Shown here: piece after piece, positions 1 through 11,199 of the stretch
How the letters are laid out: the number at the start of each line of letters is the position of its first letter
How positions within the stretch are numbered: position 1 is the first letter of the stretch
Assembly: GCA_039566865.1 (NCBI GenBank)
Contig: CM076961.1
Span: forward strand, 11,369,501-11,433,500
Length of the DNA stretch: 64,000 bases
Reading direction: 5' to 3'
Source of the DNA: Aurelia coerulea
Taxonomy: Eukaryota > Cnidaria > Scyphozoa > Semaeostomeae > Ulmaridae
Made by a program: the position numbers and the translations under genes
The notes under the pieces: model-generated
Seen by the model: the letters and a program-made list of their open reading frames with translations, nothing else
Told to the model about the DNA's origin: nothing
The model's database searches: none

Positions 1-1062
1 CAAGATTCAATGCCGCTACGATTTCTATGTGAGTTGAACAAGTCGACAAAGGCTTGTTCGCGCCTTTCAAGTCATGTGGCAATACTCTAGGGAGATTTCT
101 GTATTGTGCTACTTTTTGCATTCATGGCACAAGTCTGCTCGTTGCGAAATAACTTATAAAATTTAAAAGAGGTTTTATTAAGAGGCTTTACCACCTGACT
201 TGAAGTGGCGTAAACAGGTCTCGACAAGCCTTCGCCGATTTTGTCTATTGGAGAGGCAATAACTCCGCCAATCCTGGAGATATTTTAACCGGCATCCAAA
301 CTTGTACTCCCAAACATCTGGAGAGTAGATTGCTTTAAACAAATTCGGGAAATCTTAAGCAGTTTTTTGTCCTGGTTGCGTTTTATGAAGGTAGGTTAAA
401 TTTAGAAAAATCTTCACGGGTTTCTTTTGTCTCCTTCGATTTTTAGCCGTCTGATTGGTCCATGAAAATGAGGCTTTGGCGGTTTTGACCATGGGCCACG
501 AGAAATCGGATATGTACGACGAATTATTTTTATGTTATATAACACCAAAGTGCTTCATCCAGACGTCGAACAGAGCTTTTTGATAAAAAACTACCAGTTT
601 TTGGGACAACCACCTTCAGAATAATAGAATATATTTCGTTTGTTTGGGACACCTGCACTTGAATGTAGACCTGCTTTCGAACAACGATTTTCGAACTACA
701 GGTTTTTAGGAGAAATAACGTCAGTGATGATTATCAAGATTGTCTTCAAGTTTTAAATCAAGATTGTCTTCCAAGTTGAGTGCATTTTCACAGGAACTTT
801 TCACGCAAAGAAAAGGTAAAGTGAAGCAAGGGAGGATCTAGCATTTAAATTTGCGGAACCCCAGGCGAAGAAGTATCAGGGTTTGGGGAAAACCTTCATG
901 ATCAGTCGGTTGAGCCTTTGAAGGTTTCAGATGGCAACCCAGTTTCGGTGCAAGCACTGTTCTGAAAAACGAGGCTGAGCAATTCGTTTGCACTTTTGAA
1001 AACAAAAGGCAGTAGATTGATGTTGAAGAAAAAATTAGCCGAGTAATGCACCAGGCCGCAAT
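1..1062. other. Unassigned sequence left of the satellite array
   Basis: No coding domain, RNA gene or recognisable transposon was found here. The short open frames on the minus strand (to about 1171) have no recognisable motif and look like chance. The sequence is AT-rich and non-repetitive within the window. It could hold an upstream part of the kinase gene, but nothing shows this. Confidence 0.4.
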
Positions 1063-1760
1063 TTGGATGTAAACCCTGTGATGAACTGCCCAAATGTTGC
1101 TCAACATCGCTGGATCGTTGCTGGAGCATTTGCATCGCCGTATCAGAAAAATGGTACACTTCGCAGTGCAAGCTCTATCAAATTTTTCGTTCTTAAAACG
1201 TTCTCATACTTCCTCAGAATTCTAGCAGATCAAAAAGGCCGACGGTGTATCGGTGTATCGCCGTATCAGAAAAATAGTACACTTCGCAGTGCAAGCTCTA
1301 TCAAATTTTTCTTTCTTGAAACGTTCTCATACTTCCTCAGAATTCTAGCAGATCAAAAAGGCCGATTGTGTTTCGGTGCATCGCCGTATCAGAAAAATAG
1401 TACACTTCGCAGTGCAAGCTCTATCGAATTTTTCGTTCTTGAAACGTTCTCATACTTCCTCAGAATTCTAGCAGATCGAAAAAGCCGACGGTGTATCGGT
1501 GTATCGCCGTATCAGAAAAATAGTACACTTCGCAGTGCAAGCTCTATCGAATTTTTCGTTCTTGAAACGTTCTCATTCTTCCTCAGAATTCTAGCAGATC
1601 GAAAAAGCCGACGGTGTATCGGTGTATCGCCGTATCAGAAAAATAGTACACTTCGCAGTGCAAGCTCTATCGAATTTTTCGTTCTTGAAACGTTCTCATA
1701 CTTCCTCAGAATTCTAGCACATCAAAAAGGCCGACGGTGTATCGCCGTATCAGAAAAATA

Positions 1761-2304
1761 CCGGGTGTCCCAAAAAAAGTACTCCCGTTTGCAAAATCAC
1801 CAAAATTTGATTATACGGCCGATCTTCAGTTTCCTTTTTTTGTCAAGTAGATCAAAGACCAAATTTTTTCCCATTACATAGCTAATCTTGAAAGTGGTTT
1901 AAAAATGAGCAAATTTAGCTCTTTTTAGGGCTGCCTGGTTTTGAATCGTACTCCAAAAAGCACTGATGATTGCCAAATCAATTTCTTTGTGTGTGTAAAA
2001 CTTCTAGTATGGTCATAAATGACAGAAATAAATGTGCATTATCATTGGAGACTTCAATGATGATAAAAAATCTGAAAATTTTGACTCCTAGGCAAGATTG
2101 AGTATTTTGCTTAAAAACTATAGCTCAAAATGTGGTTTTTCAACGTGTAAATTTCCTACCTTGCTGTATCAAAAGGAAAAATTTTATCATCTGTGAATAT
2201 TTTTGTGTCTTTGACAAAGCAATTTCAAAAGAAAACTTCATCAAAAGTTTGATAATCAGTTTTTGGTGATTTATTAAACAGGAGTACTTTTTTGGGACAC
2301 CCGG
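1761..2304. mobile_element. Tc1/mariner-type MITE, copy a, inside the satellite
   Basis: A 544-bp element begins CCGGGTGTCCCAAAA and ends with its reverse complement. TA dinucleotides at 1759-1760 and 2305-2306 are the target duplication. The terminal inverted repeat is about 55 bp and imperfect. The flanks rejoin to the intact satellite string AGAAAAATAGTACAC, so the empty site is seen directly in neighbouring units. It encodes no transposase. TA duplication is typical of the Tc1/mariner superfamily; that assignment is inference. Confidence 0.9.
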
Positions 2305-2914
2305 TAGTACACTTCGTAGTTCAAGCTCTATTAAATTTTTTCGTTCTTAAAACGTTTTCATATTTCCTCAGAATTCTAGCAGATCAAAAAGGCCGACGGT
2401 GTATCGGTATATCGCCGTATCAGAAATATAATACACTTCGCAGTGGAAGCTCTATCAAACTTTTCGTTCTTAGAACGTTCTCATACTTCGTCAGAATTCC
2501 AGCAGACCAAAAAGGCCGACGGTGTATCGGTGTATCGCCATATCAGAAAAATAGTACACTTCGTAGTGCAAGCTCTATCGAATTTTTCGTTCTTGGAACG
2601 TTCTCATACTTCCTCAGAATTCTAGCAGATCAAAAAGGCCGACGGTGTATCGGTGTATCGCCTTATCAGAAAAATAGTACACTTCGCAGTGCAAGCTCTA
2701 TCGAATTTTTCGTTCTTGGAACGTTCTCATACTTCCTCAGAATTCTAACAGATCAAAAAGGCCGACGGTGTATCGGTGTATCGCCGTATCAGAAAAATAG
2801 CACACTTCGCAGTGCAAGCTCTATCGAATTTTTCGTTCTTGAAACGTTCTCATGCTTCCTCAGAATTCTAGCAAATCAAAAAGGCCGACAGTGTATCGCC
2901 GTATCAGAAAAATA

Positions 2915-3458
2915 CCGGGTGTCCCAAAAAAAGTACTCCCGTTTGCAAAATCACCAAAATTTGATTATACGGCCGATCTTCAGTTTCCTTTTTTTGTCAA
3001 GTAGATCAAAGACCAAATTTTTTCCCATCACATAGCTAATCTTGAAAGTGGTTTAAAAATGAGCAAATTTAGCTCTTTTTAGGGCTGCCTGGTTTTGAAT
3101 CGTACTCCAAAAAGCACTGATGATTGCGAAATCAATTTCTTTGTGTGTGTAAAACTTCTAGTATGGTCATAAATGACAGAAATAAATGCGCACTATCATT
3201 GGAGACTTCAATGATGATAAAAAATCTGAAAATTTTGACTCCTAGGCAAGATTGAGTATTTTGCTTAAAAACTATAGCTCAAAATGTGGTTTTTCAACGT
3301 GTAAATTTCCTACCTTGCTGTATCAAAAGGAAAAATTTTATCATCTGTGAATATTTTTGTGTCTTTGACAAAGCAATTTCAAAAGAAAACTTCATCAAAA
3401 GTTTGATAATCAGTTTTTGGTGATTTATTAAACAGGAGTACTTTTTTGGGACACCCGG
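2915..3458. mobile_element. Tc1/mariner-type MITE, copy b, inside the satellite
   Basis: This has the same length (544 bp), termini and TA flanks (2913-2914, 3459-3460) as the copy starting 1,154 bp upstream, and is almost identical to it. It lies at the same phase of the 123-bp unit. The satellite units following both copies share private variants such as GTAGTTCAAGC and CAGTGGAAGC. It was therefore copied together with the surrounding satellite and did not insert independently. Confidence 0.9.
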
Positions 3459-4154
3459 TAGTACACTTCGTAGTTCAAGCTCTATTAAATTTTTTCGTTC
3501 TTAAAACGTTCTCATACTTCCTCAGAATTCTAGCAGATCAAAAAGGCCGACGGTGTATCGGTATATCGCCGTATCAGAAATATAATACACTTCGCAGTGG
3601 AAGCTCTATCAAACTTTTCGTTCTTGGAACGTTCTCATACTTCGTCAGAATTCCAGCAGACCAAAAAGGCCGACGGTGTATCGGTGTATCGCCATATCAG
3701 AAAAATAGTACACTTCGTAGTGCAAGCTCTATCGAATTTTTCGTTCTTAAAACGTTCTCATACTTCCTCAGAATTCTAGCAGATCAAAAAGGCCGACGGT
3801 GTATCGGTGTATCGCCATATCAGAAAAATAGTACACTTCGTAGTGCAAGCTCTATCGAATTTTTCGTTCTTAAAACGTTCTCATACTTCCTCAGAATTCT
3901 AGCAGATCAAAAAGGCCGACGGTGTATCGGTGTATCGCCGTATCAGAAAAACAGTACACTTCGTAGTGCAAGCTCTATCAAATTTTTCGTTCTTGAAACG
4001 TTCTCATACTTCCTCAGAATTCTAGCAGATCAAAAAGGCCGACGGTGTATCGGTGTATCGCCGTATCAGAAAAATAATACACTTCGCAGTGCAAGCTCTA
4101 TCAATTTTTCGTTCTTGAAATTCTCATACTTCCTCAGAATTCTAGCAGATCAAA

Positions 4155-4414
4155 GTTAGCCCGACATGCAAAGTGAAACGAACCTTAGTAATTATCAGTA
4201 AAAATCGTTTATGTGTATTTTTCGTAGCCGTATATTTAATTCTAGTTTAGTTACATGTTCTCTATGTTAATGGCTGCGGAGTTGTCACGGTCTCTTGCAC
4301 TCGGTGGTATCGTCCTCGTAGTTCAGTAAAGTAGCTTGTACGTAGTGTCTTAAGTAGTTCGTTCTTGTAAAATTTTATATTGAATATAGCAAAAAAAAAA
4401 AAAAAAAAAAAAAA
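4155..4414 (+). mobile_element. Poly(A)-tailed retroelement 3' end in the satellite
   Basis: About 236 bp of non-satellite sequence ends in 24 consecutive A residues (4391-4414), after which the satellite resumes at GCTCTATC. The body has a 3'-UTR character (GTCCTCGTAGT, TTGTAAAATTTTATATTGAATA). It resembles the poly(A) ends at about 41270-41413, 29520-29650 and 55160-55280, so I group them as one LINE family. The satellite phase jumps across the insertion, which means a deletion or a recombination between units. No clear target duplication is visible. Confidence 0.7.
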
Positions 4415-5949
4415 GCTCTATCAAATTTTTCGTTCTTGAAACGTTCTCATACGTCCTCAGAATTCTAGCAGACCAAAAAGGCCGACGGTGTATCGGTGTA
4501 TCGCCATATCAGAAAAATAGTACACTTCGTAGTGCAAGCTCTATCAAATTTTTCGTTCTTGAAACGTTCTCATACTTCCTCAGAATTCTAGCAGATCAAA
4601 AAGGCCGACGGTGTATCGGTGTATCGCCGTATCAGAAAAATAGTACACTTCGCAGTGCAAGCTCTATCGAATTTTTCGTTCTTGAAACGTTCTCATACTT
4701 CCTCAGAATTCTAGCAGACCAAAAAGGCCGACGGTGTATCGGTGTATCGCCGTATCAGAAAAATAATACACTTAGTAGTGCAAACTCTATTAATTTTTTC
4801 GTTCTTGAAACGTTCTCATACTTCCTCAGAATTCTAGCAGATCAAAAAGGCCGACGGTGTATCGGTGTATCGCCGTATCAGAAAAATAATACACTTAGTA
4901 GTGCAAACTCTATTAATTTTTCGTTCTTGAAACGTTCTCATACTTCCTCAGAATTCTAGCAGATCAAAAAGGCCGACGGTGTATCGGTGTATCGCCGTAT
5001 CAGAAAAATAATACACTTAGTAGTGTAAGCTCTATTAAATTTTTCGTTCTTGAAACGTTCTCATACTTCCTCAGAATTCTAGCAGATCAAAAAGGCCGAT
5101 TGTGATTCGGTGTATCGCTGTATCAGAAAATAGTACACTTCGCAGTGCAAGCTCTATCAAATTTTTCGTTCTTGAAACGTTCTCATACTTCCTCAGAATT
5201 CTAGCAGATCAAAAAGGCCGATTGTGTTTCGGTGTATCGCCGGTGTTTTTTTTATTTTTTATATCAGAAAACGCTACTTACAAAATTACTTTACAATACT
5301 ACTACGATACACTTCGTAGTGCAAGCTCTATCAAATTTCTCGTCTTGAAACGTTCTCATACTTCCTCAGAATTCTAGCAGATCAAAAAGGCCGATTGTGT
5401 TTCGGTGTATCGCCGTATCAGAAAAATAATTCACTTCGCAGTGCAAGCTCTATCAAATTTCTCGTTCTTGAAACGTTCTCATACTTGCTCAGAATTCTAG
5501 CAGATCAAAAAGGCCGATGGTGTATCGGTGTATCGCCATATCAGAAAAATAGTACACTTCGTTGTGCAAGCTCTGTCAAATTTCTCGTTCTTAAAACGTT
5601 CTCATACTTCCTCAGAATTCTAGCAGATTAAAAAGGCCGACGGTGTATCGGTGTATCGCCATATCAGAAAAATAGTACACTTCGTAGTGCAAGCTCTATC
5701 AAATTTTTCGTTCTTGAAACGTTCTCATACTTCCTCAGAATTCTAGCAGATAAAAAAGGCCGACGGTGTAGCGGTGTATCACCGTATCAAAAAAATAGTA
5801 CACTTCGCAGTGCAAGGTCTATCAAATTTTTCGTTCTTAAAACGTTCTCAGTATTTGAACAACATACGCTGTACCGGTGTATCTTGATACACCGTTCTTA
5901 ACAGAAATGCTACTGGTATTCTAGAATCTGATGTCCTTCATTATTAATA

Positions 5950-6339
5950 ATGTTCAATTTAAAAGTAGCTGCTCTCCAACGCCTTCAAGACCGGGCGTAT
6001 TCGATAATTGCAAACGCAAGAATAAAAGATGGCTGGTCGGCATCCTGGTTAAACGTAGAAAATCTATTCCGTTACGATAGGAATGTCATGACTAACAAGA
6101 TTATGAACAGACTATGCCCTGAAAACCTCTGGGATAAATACAAGCCAAGATCTTTTCACTCGACCTACAATACGAGGCACTGTAAGGATATCCAGATCCC
6201 TAGATATAGGACAGAATTTGCAAAAAAGGGCTTTCATTACGCAGCTCTCAAGTCATGGAATGATACACCTGCCGAAATTCGCGAGTTACCGACACTTGAT
6301 CGTTTTAAAAAACAACTTAAAACGCATCTAAAGAGCTAG
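5950..6339 (+). pseudogene. C-terminal fragment of a CR1/L2-type RT ORF
   Basis: A 129-residue open frame shows the post-RT C-terminal region common in CR1/L2-type (Jockey superfamily) retrotransposons. It has LQRLQDRAYSII near the start and WNDTPAEIRELPTLDRFKKQ near the end, then a stop. Nothing of the endonuclease or RT core is left, so the copy is strongly 5'-truncated. The 3' UTR runs to a short A-rich tail (6497-6508). The Met is a chance start. A second tail of the same family, with IRELPTLSRFKKQ, lies at about 30990-31275. Confidence 0.85.
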
Positions 6340-6508
6340 ACTCTCAAGCCAAACACAACTCCCTGGAAGAACAGCAAGGATTAAGTTTTATAGGGCTTTA
6401 GGTCTTTAGGTTTTTATTCATAAGGTTTTATTATTGTAAATAGATGTTATATATTTTAATTTGCTGAAGGGTTAATTTGTGTATAAATAATATTATAAAA
6501 AAAAAAAA

Positions 6509-7907
6509 TCTCTTTCTCTCGGGCGATTCCCGGACAGTTGGAAAATTGCGAGGGTAGCACCTATCTTTAAAGATGGAGCCACCGATAACAAATCAAACTA
6601 CAGGCCTATTTCTGTGCTCCCTGTAATTTCTCGACTTTTCGAGAAACTAATCTTCGATCAGCTTTATGACTACCTTCACCGAAATCAGCTCATCTTTCTC
6701 CTACAGTCAGCGTTCAGTAAACTGCATTCAGTCCTAACGTGTTTACTTAAAAGCACAAATGACTTGTATCTAAATATTGACAAGGGGAAGTACACTGCTG
6801 CCGTCTTTATCGATCTCAAAAAAGCTTTTGATACTGTGGACCATGATATCCTTTTGGACAAACTGAACTACTATGGCGTCAAGGGTAAAGAATTGAGCTG
6901 GTTTCGGTCTTATCTTTTCAATAGGAAGCAATTCTGTAGAGTGAATGGTCATTCACCTTCAACCGAAGGGGTAGATTGTGGAGTTCCCCAGGGCACCTGC
7001 CTAGGACCCCTACTCTTTCTAGTTTATGTAAATGACCTCCCCTACTGTTTAAAGACTTCTGACGTGGCAATGTATGCTGACGACACCACTATCTATTACT
7101 CCTCTCCTTCTATTGACGATATCAATGCTGCAATCAATGCTGACCTTGAAGCTCTTAGATGTTGGCTTGAGGGCAACAAGCTATCGCTTAATGTCGTAAA
7201 AACTCAAGGGATGATAATAGGTAGCAGGTGCAAGCTTCACAGTATAGACTTGCCCAGTTCTTCCAAAGCTGACCTTAACATTGGTAATGAGGTGATTACC
7301 AGATTACCATGGTCAACAATACCAGGTTTCTTGGTTTGCAGGTTGACGATCAACTTAAATGGTCCGCTCACTTGTCCTCTACAATCAAGAAAGTCTCTAG
7401 AGGTGTCGGTATGTTGAAGTATTCTAAACGATACCTACCTAAGGAAAACCTCATTTTGCTGTATAGAAGTCTCGTTGAGCCCTATTTTAGGTATTGTTGC
7501 CCTGTCTAGGGATCTTGCGTGCATCAGCCCTCGATAAGTTGCAAAAACTTCAAAATCGAGCCGCCAGGATAGTCACAAATGACACTTCAGCTCTGCCTTT
7601 AATAAGGAATCTCGGTTGGCTTACTATTAGAGAACTGATCGATTTTGAGACTAGCAAGATGGTCTATAAATATCTTAACGCCCTTGCCCCTGATTACTTG
7701 AGTAACATATTTCAAAGTGTATCCGAAGCTACTAACCGTCAGCTGAGGAACTCTAAAACGGGCCTTAGATTACCATTACTAAGAACATCAACTGGTCAGA
7801 AATCGTTTACTTACAGAGGGGCAAAGGTCTGGAGTGACCTAGATAGTGGTGTCAAGGCATCCTCATCGCTCCACACTTTTCGAAGAAAATATAAAGCCAA
7901 ACTATGA
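6509..7907 (+). pseudogene. 5'-truncated CR1/L2-type reverse transcriptase, broken
   Basis: RT motifs appear in order: SNYRPISVLPVISRLFEKL near 6596, FIDLKKAFDTVDH near 6810, GVPQGTCLGPLLFLVYVNDL near 6980 and the catalytic YADD near 7075. The C-terminal part is split over other frames (7309-7509, then from about 7513 to 7907). There is a frameshift near 7310-7400, and a stop replaces the expected Trp at the Cys-Pro-Val junction near 7507. The start is truncated at the A-rich tail of the previous fragment. The 3' UTR continues to a TGAAAA-like tail near 8083. The copy cannot make a full enzyme. Confidence 0.9.
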
Positions 7908-8083
7908 CTCTTCTCGTTTTTCTTTTTTTTTGTCAACGATTTATTGTAAATAGGGGTTATTATATATTTATTTAGTATCAAATTTTTAATATTACTTTAG
8001 CATGGCTCCCTGTAAAGCAGTATGTAAATATTGAGTGGATTACCATGGATAAAAAAGTTAAAATGAAAAATGAAAATGAATAA

Positions 8084-8297
8084 GTGATATAGAGAGTACA
8101 CAAAATGCTACAGCAGTCTAACATCAATCAAAATATGAGAGAAGAGGTATGAAGACTTGCATCAAGTGAAATTAACAAGTTTCTTTCTCATTCCCAGGCC
8201 TCTAAGCTTCATTTACTGAACAATGTCCCAAAATACCCGACGTCCCATAATACCCGAAACCACTCTTGCCTATTAGGCAAGCGAAAGTCATTAAAAT
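8084..8297. other. Unassigned spacer
   Basis: Between the RT tail and the palindromic repeat cluster I see no coding or repeat signal, only a short local doubling of a CCCGA-containing string near 8235-8260. Confidence 0.3.
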
Positions 8298-8692
8298 CAG
8301 AAAAACCCGGTTTTTCTCAGAAAAACTCGGTTTTTCTAACAGAGAAACCTGGTTCTTATAAAAAACCGAGTTTATCTGCAGAAATACCGAGTTTCTCAGG
8401 AAAACCGGGTTTTTCTGTCAGAAAAACTAAGTTTCTCTGAAAAACTCGGCTTCCTTTTCTGAAAAACCGGGTTTATCTGATGTTGGTGACGTTCGCGTCA
8501 AACATATTTGGTCTCGTCAGATATCTCCGAAAAACGAATTCTCACGAGATGTTCGCCGAGCTTTGAGTTGTTGAGAATTACCGTCAACCGAGTTTATCAG
8601 AAGAACCGACTTAATCAGAAAAACTGAGTTTATCAGGAAAACCGGGTTTTTCAGTAAAGCCGAGTTTAGCAGAAAGTTTATCAGAAAGACTT
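8298..8692. repeat. Cluster of degenerate palindromic AGAAAAACCGGGTTTTTCT repeats
   Basis: Roughly 14-16 degenerate copies of a 17-20 bp near-palindrome, a CCGGG or CCGAG core flanked by A and T runs (GAAAAACCGGGTTTTTCT and GAAAAACTCGGTTTTTCT), occur in two blocks (about 8298-8480 and 8590-8692). The blocks are separated by about 110 bp without the motif. Units are not evenly spaced. No ORF is involved and no known element was recognised. Confidence 0.75.
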
Positions 8693-9786
8693 TGCCTTGT
8701 TATATCAAGACAAATTGTCTTGTTATGTCTTGTTATATCAAGAAAAAATTTGGGAGCCCGTTAGACAAAAACAAAATTAACTCTGCACTTCCTGCATTAA
8801 AAATGTAAGAAACACGTCAGAAACTTTTGTTAGCAAAATGGCCCAAAAATTCAAGAAACTGCCTACCAGCCCCAGACCTTAGTTTCTTATAAAAAAAAAC
8901 GAGTGTACGTGTACTGCACAATGCCAAAACATTCTGACATAGCCAAGGAAATGTGAAGCTGCAAATTGCAGAAGTTTTGTATTAGCCTTTTATTAGTCTG
9001 GTTCTTCATTTTGTTCAAATTGAGCCTACAGTTTCTTATAATAAGTGTTTTTTTAAAAGATGCAACAATTTTGTACTGACTCGTAAATGTAAGTTTAGCA
9101 GGGCTCCAAACATAGCATTGCAAATTCTCCTATTTTTTCTCCTCTGGATATCGATTGTCTTTGACCATAACCAATATATAAATCTTGACTCCCGTCGTAA
9201 GGAAGTTTTTTCCACAAATGCGGCATTCTGAGTCTGCTGTGCAGCTGATTTTTTTCGACAAACTTTTACCGGTGTTTCTCCTTGATTGTTGATAGATTTT
9301 TGATGGATGTTTCTTCAAAACAAAAGGATTTTTGCCAAACGTGGAAACAAGTGAAAATAAATGGAACAAAAAAATCACAAGATAAAGATCTCATTCTTAT
9401 GTTTCCCTTTGTTGACTTTGTTTGCAACTTCAATTTGAATGGGGTGTTTTTAGATTTTCTGCTCTTTGCAAATCCCTTGCAAATGCAAGCTTTTAACCCT
9501 TTCTTTGAAATTTCTTACACAGAATACGCATAGCAACATCCCAAAACATAGATAACGCATGCAAGTATGAGTGCCTCAGTCTAAATGTGATTAATCACAT
9601 GATTAATCACATCTTCTGTTGATCACCATGATTGGAGAATAGGTGATTGAATTGATTCATATCAATCAAATTTAAACCAAAACGAGGTTGTGTGATCATT
9701 TGACCAGAGCCTCCTTTCTTCCTTCTCTCTTCCTTTTCCAAATTCCAATTTCTTTCTAATTTTGAGGCTCTGGTACCCAGGGTAGG
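8693..9786. other. Unassigned, AT-rich
   Basis: Short direct and inverted TTGTTATATCAAG repeats lie near 8697-8745. A direct repeat of GATTAATCACAT is near 9588-9612. The open frames at 9130-9378 (minus) and 9282-9533 (plus) overlap each other and show no domain beyond a single Cys-x2-Cys pair, so I do not call a gene. Confidence 0.35.
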
Positions 9787-10292
9787 GACATGACAAAGTG
9801 GCAGCCGTCCTTCACTGGTATCTGTGCAAGAAATTCGGATTCGAATGCGACGATAAATACTACAACCATGTGGTGACGAAAGACAATAAGGTACTTGAAA
9901 ACGACCAAGTACTATTATTGTGGGACTTTTCTATCCAAACTGAAACTCGCATAGATCATAACAAACCAGATATCATGCTGAAGAATAAGAAAGAAAAGAG
10001 TTGCCAGATAATCGATGTAGCATGTCCATTTGACACTCGAGTAAAGCAGAAAGAGGAGGAGAAGCTGGGGCGTTATAGCTATCTGAAATACCAAATTTTG
10101 AAAATGCGGAAGTATGAAGTAAAGAAAGTTGCAATAATACCAGTGGTCATTGGGGCGTTTGGAGTAGTCTCGAAAAATTTCAAAAATTACATTGCAGCAC
10201 TTGACTTTGAACCGGGAATACAGCCATTACAGAAAGCATGCCTCATTGGTACGGCCAGGATTATTAGAAAAGTACTGGACACAAGAGACTAA
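9787..10292 (+). pseudogene. R4/Dong-like retrotransposon, C-terminal endonuclease region
   Basis: The open frame continues upstream of the first Met, so the copy is 5'-truncated. It carries the C-terminal restriction-like endonuclease region of R2-group non-LTR elements: VLLLWDFSIQTETRIDHNKP, the PD pair, then CQIIDVACPFDTR, and VAIIPVVIGAFGVVSK with the closing LIGTARIIRKVLDTRD. The usual Arg-Arg before PD is Asn-Lys here. It aligns throughout with the longer copy at 17613-18731. A 3' UTR of about 115 bp leads directly into an (AAT)n tract at 10408. Confidence 0.85.
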
Positions 10293-10407
10293 ATAGCAGG
10301 AAGAACTATTTATGTTTTCTACAGAGACAGCATGCACACTTTCTTAAGCTACGGGATGTAACCTGAAAGTGGACTATGCATTACCAGTTGTACTGTGATA
10401 ATGATTC

Positions 10408-10421
10408 AAATAATAATAATG

Positions 10422-10478
<57 letters not shown>

Positions 10479-10479
10479 G
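10408..10479. repeat. (AAT)n microsatellite
   Basis: About 24 near-perfect AAT units. The 3' end of the R4/Dong-like relic is on the left and a hammerhead-like Penelope end on the right. Confidence 0.95.
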
Positions 10480-10485
10480 AAAGTG

Positions 10486-10512
10486 CTGACGAAGATCTTT
10501 AATCGAAACGTT
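10486..10512 (+). ncRNA. Hammerhead-ribozyme-like core, Penelope terminus (plus)
   Basis: CTGACGA fits the catalytic CUGANGA box. It is followed by a short stem II (GAT...ATC) and GAAACGTT, which reads as GAA, a self-complementary ACGU stem III and U at the cleavage position. Minimal hammerheads with such a short stem III are known from Penelope-like elements. It lies immediately right of an (AAT)n tract. Activity is not shown; stem I pairing is weak by eye. Confidence 0.6.
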
Positions 10513-10581
10513 CAAGATTCTAACAGTTGTGTTTTTATTCATTTTATTTCTGTTAATTTTTGATGGTGGTTTAGCTCAATT

Positions 10582-10613
10582 TAATAATAATAATAAGAAT
10601 AATAATAATGATG

Positions 10614-10686
<73 letters not shown>
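10582..10686. repeat. (AAT)n microsatellite
   Basis: About 35 units with a few AAG/ATG interruptions. It is bounded on the right by the minus-strand Penelope end and hammerhead-like core. Confidence 0.95.
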
Positions 10687-10689
<3 letters not shown>

Positions 10690-10707
10690 CACAACTGTTT
10701 CAGGGCA

Positions 10708-10734
10708 GACGTTTCGATATAAAATCTTCTTCAG
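10708..10734 (-). ncRNA. Hammerhead-ribozyme-like core, 3' end of the minus-strand Penelope element
   Basis: On the minus strand CTGAAGA is followed by a GAT...ATC stem II and GAAACGTC, i.e. GAA, ACGU stem III and C at the cleavage position, the preferred residue. It sits downstream of the GIY-YIG region of the minus-strand Penelope element (11200-16066) and just before the (AAT)n tract, as expected for that element's 3' terminus. Confidence 0.65.
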
Positions 10735-11199
10735 TGTATTTAGAATCCTAGACAGCCAAATATTTATACTAAAATTTACATAAAAATAGTTTCTATACCC
10801 TAGACAAATAAAAGAAAAGAAAAGAATATTATTTTAAAATACTATCAACAAGATCAACATGAAAGAATGTTTTTATATTACATATAGACAAAGCCGCAAT
10901 AAAACAAGGCATGAATTTCTTTCCACAAACCTCCCCAATGACCTTACTCGAAGATGTTTTCTCCCTTTTTTTGAATTTGAATAGAAAGAAGCGATCTCTA
11001 AATCTTATAGACAAGGGACTGAAAGCTCTTCGCGACAACAACTTTTACAACCCGAGACAACAGGCAAGGGATATTGGCCATTGACCCTCCAAAGATTTGC
11101 TTAAATTGCTAAATCCAGGATAGCTCGATAGGGAATTCCACCCCACCACTACGTGTAATTATACACGAAGTCAACATACCGACATCCCTGCAATTGTGT
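10735..11199 (-). other. 3' untranslated part of the minus-strand Penelope element (inferred)
   Basis: No coding motif is visible between the GIY-YIG domain and the hammerhead-like core. The position implies that this is the 3' UTR of the Penelope-like element read on the minus strand. The 17100-17427 interval is the equivalent part of the plus-strand copy. Confidence 0.5.

Larger units (their letters stand above)
1133..5850. repeat. 123-bp satellite/tandem array
   Basis: A unit of 123 bp is repeated head to tail. The landmark GTACACTTCGCAGTGCAAGC starts at 1154, 1277, 1400 and 1523, exactly 123 bp apart. Blocks run at about 1133-1758, 2305-2912, 3459-4154 and 4415-5850. They are separated by two identical-length miniature transposons and one poly(A)-tailed insertion. 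Because 123 is 41 codons, the array stays open in one frame and gives long artefactual ORFs with a 41-residue period. Units differ by point changes (for example GCAGTG/GTAGTG and TATCAAA/TATCGAA), and variants cluster locally, as in unequal crossing-over. Confidence 0.95.

Noticed and set aside
1063..1881. Open frame of 272 residues with 41-residue repeats (and similar frames at 2292-3035 and 3446-4159)
   Set aside because: It is the 123-bp satellite read in its stop-free frame; the ends run into MITE sequence, and other blocks of the same array are broken by single-base changes.
1133..5850. CRISPR-like regular array
   Set aside because: There are no unique spacers; the whole 123-bp unit is repeated, and the setting is a eukaryotic genome.
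5875..5894. Short hairpin GGTGTATC-TT-GATACACC as a terminator or regulatory site
   Set aside because: It is at the ragged end of the satellite array and made of satellite-derived GGTGTATC; no other support.
9130..9378. Possible small zinc-binding protein with CRICGKNF on the minus strand
   Set aside because: Only one Cys-x2-Cys pair, no second pair at a suitable distance, and an overlapping plus-strand frame of equal length; no family recognised.
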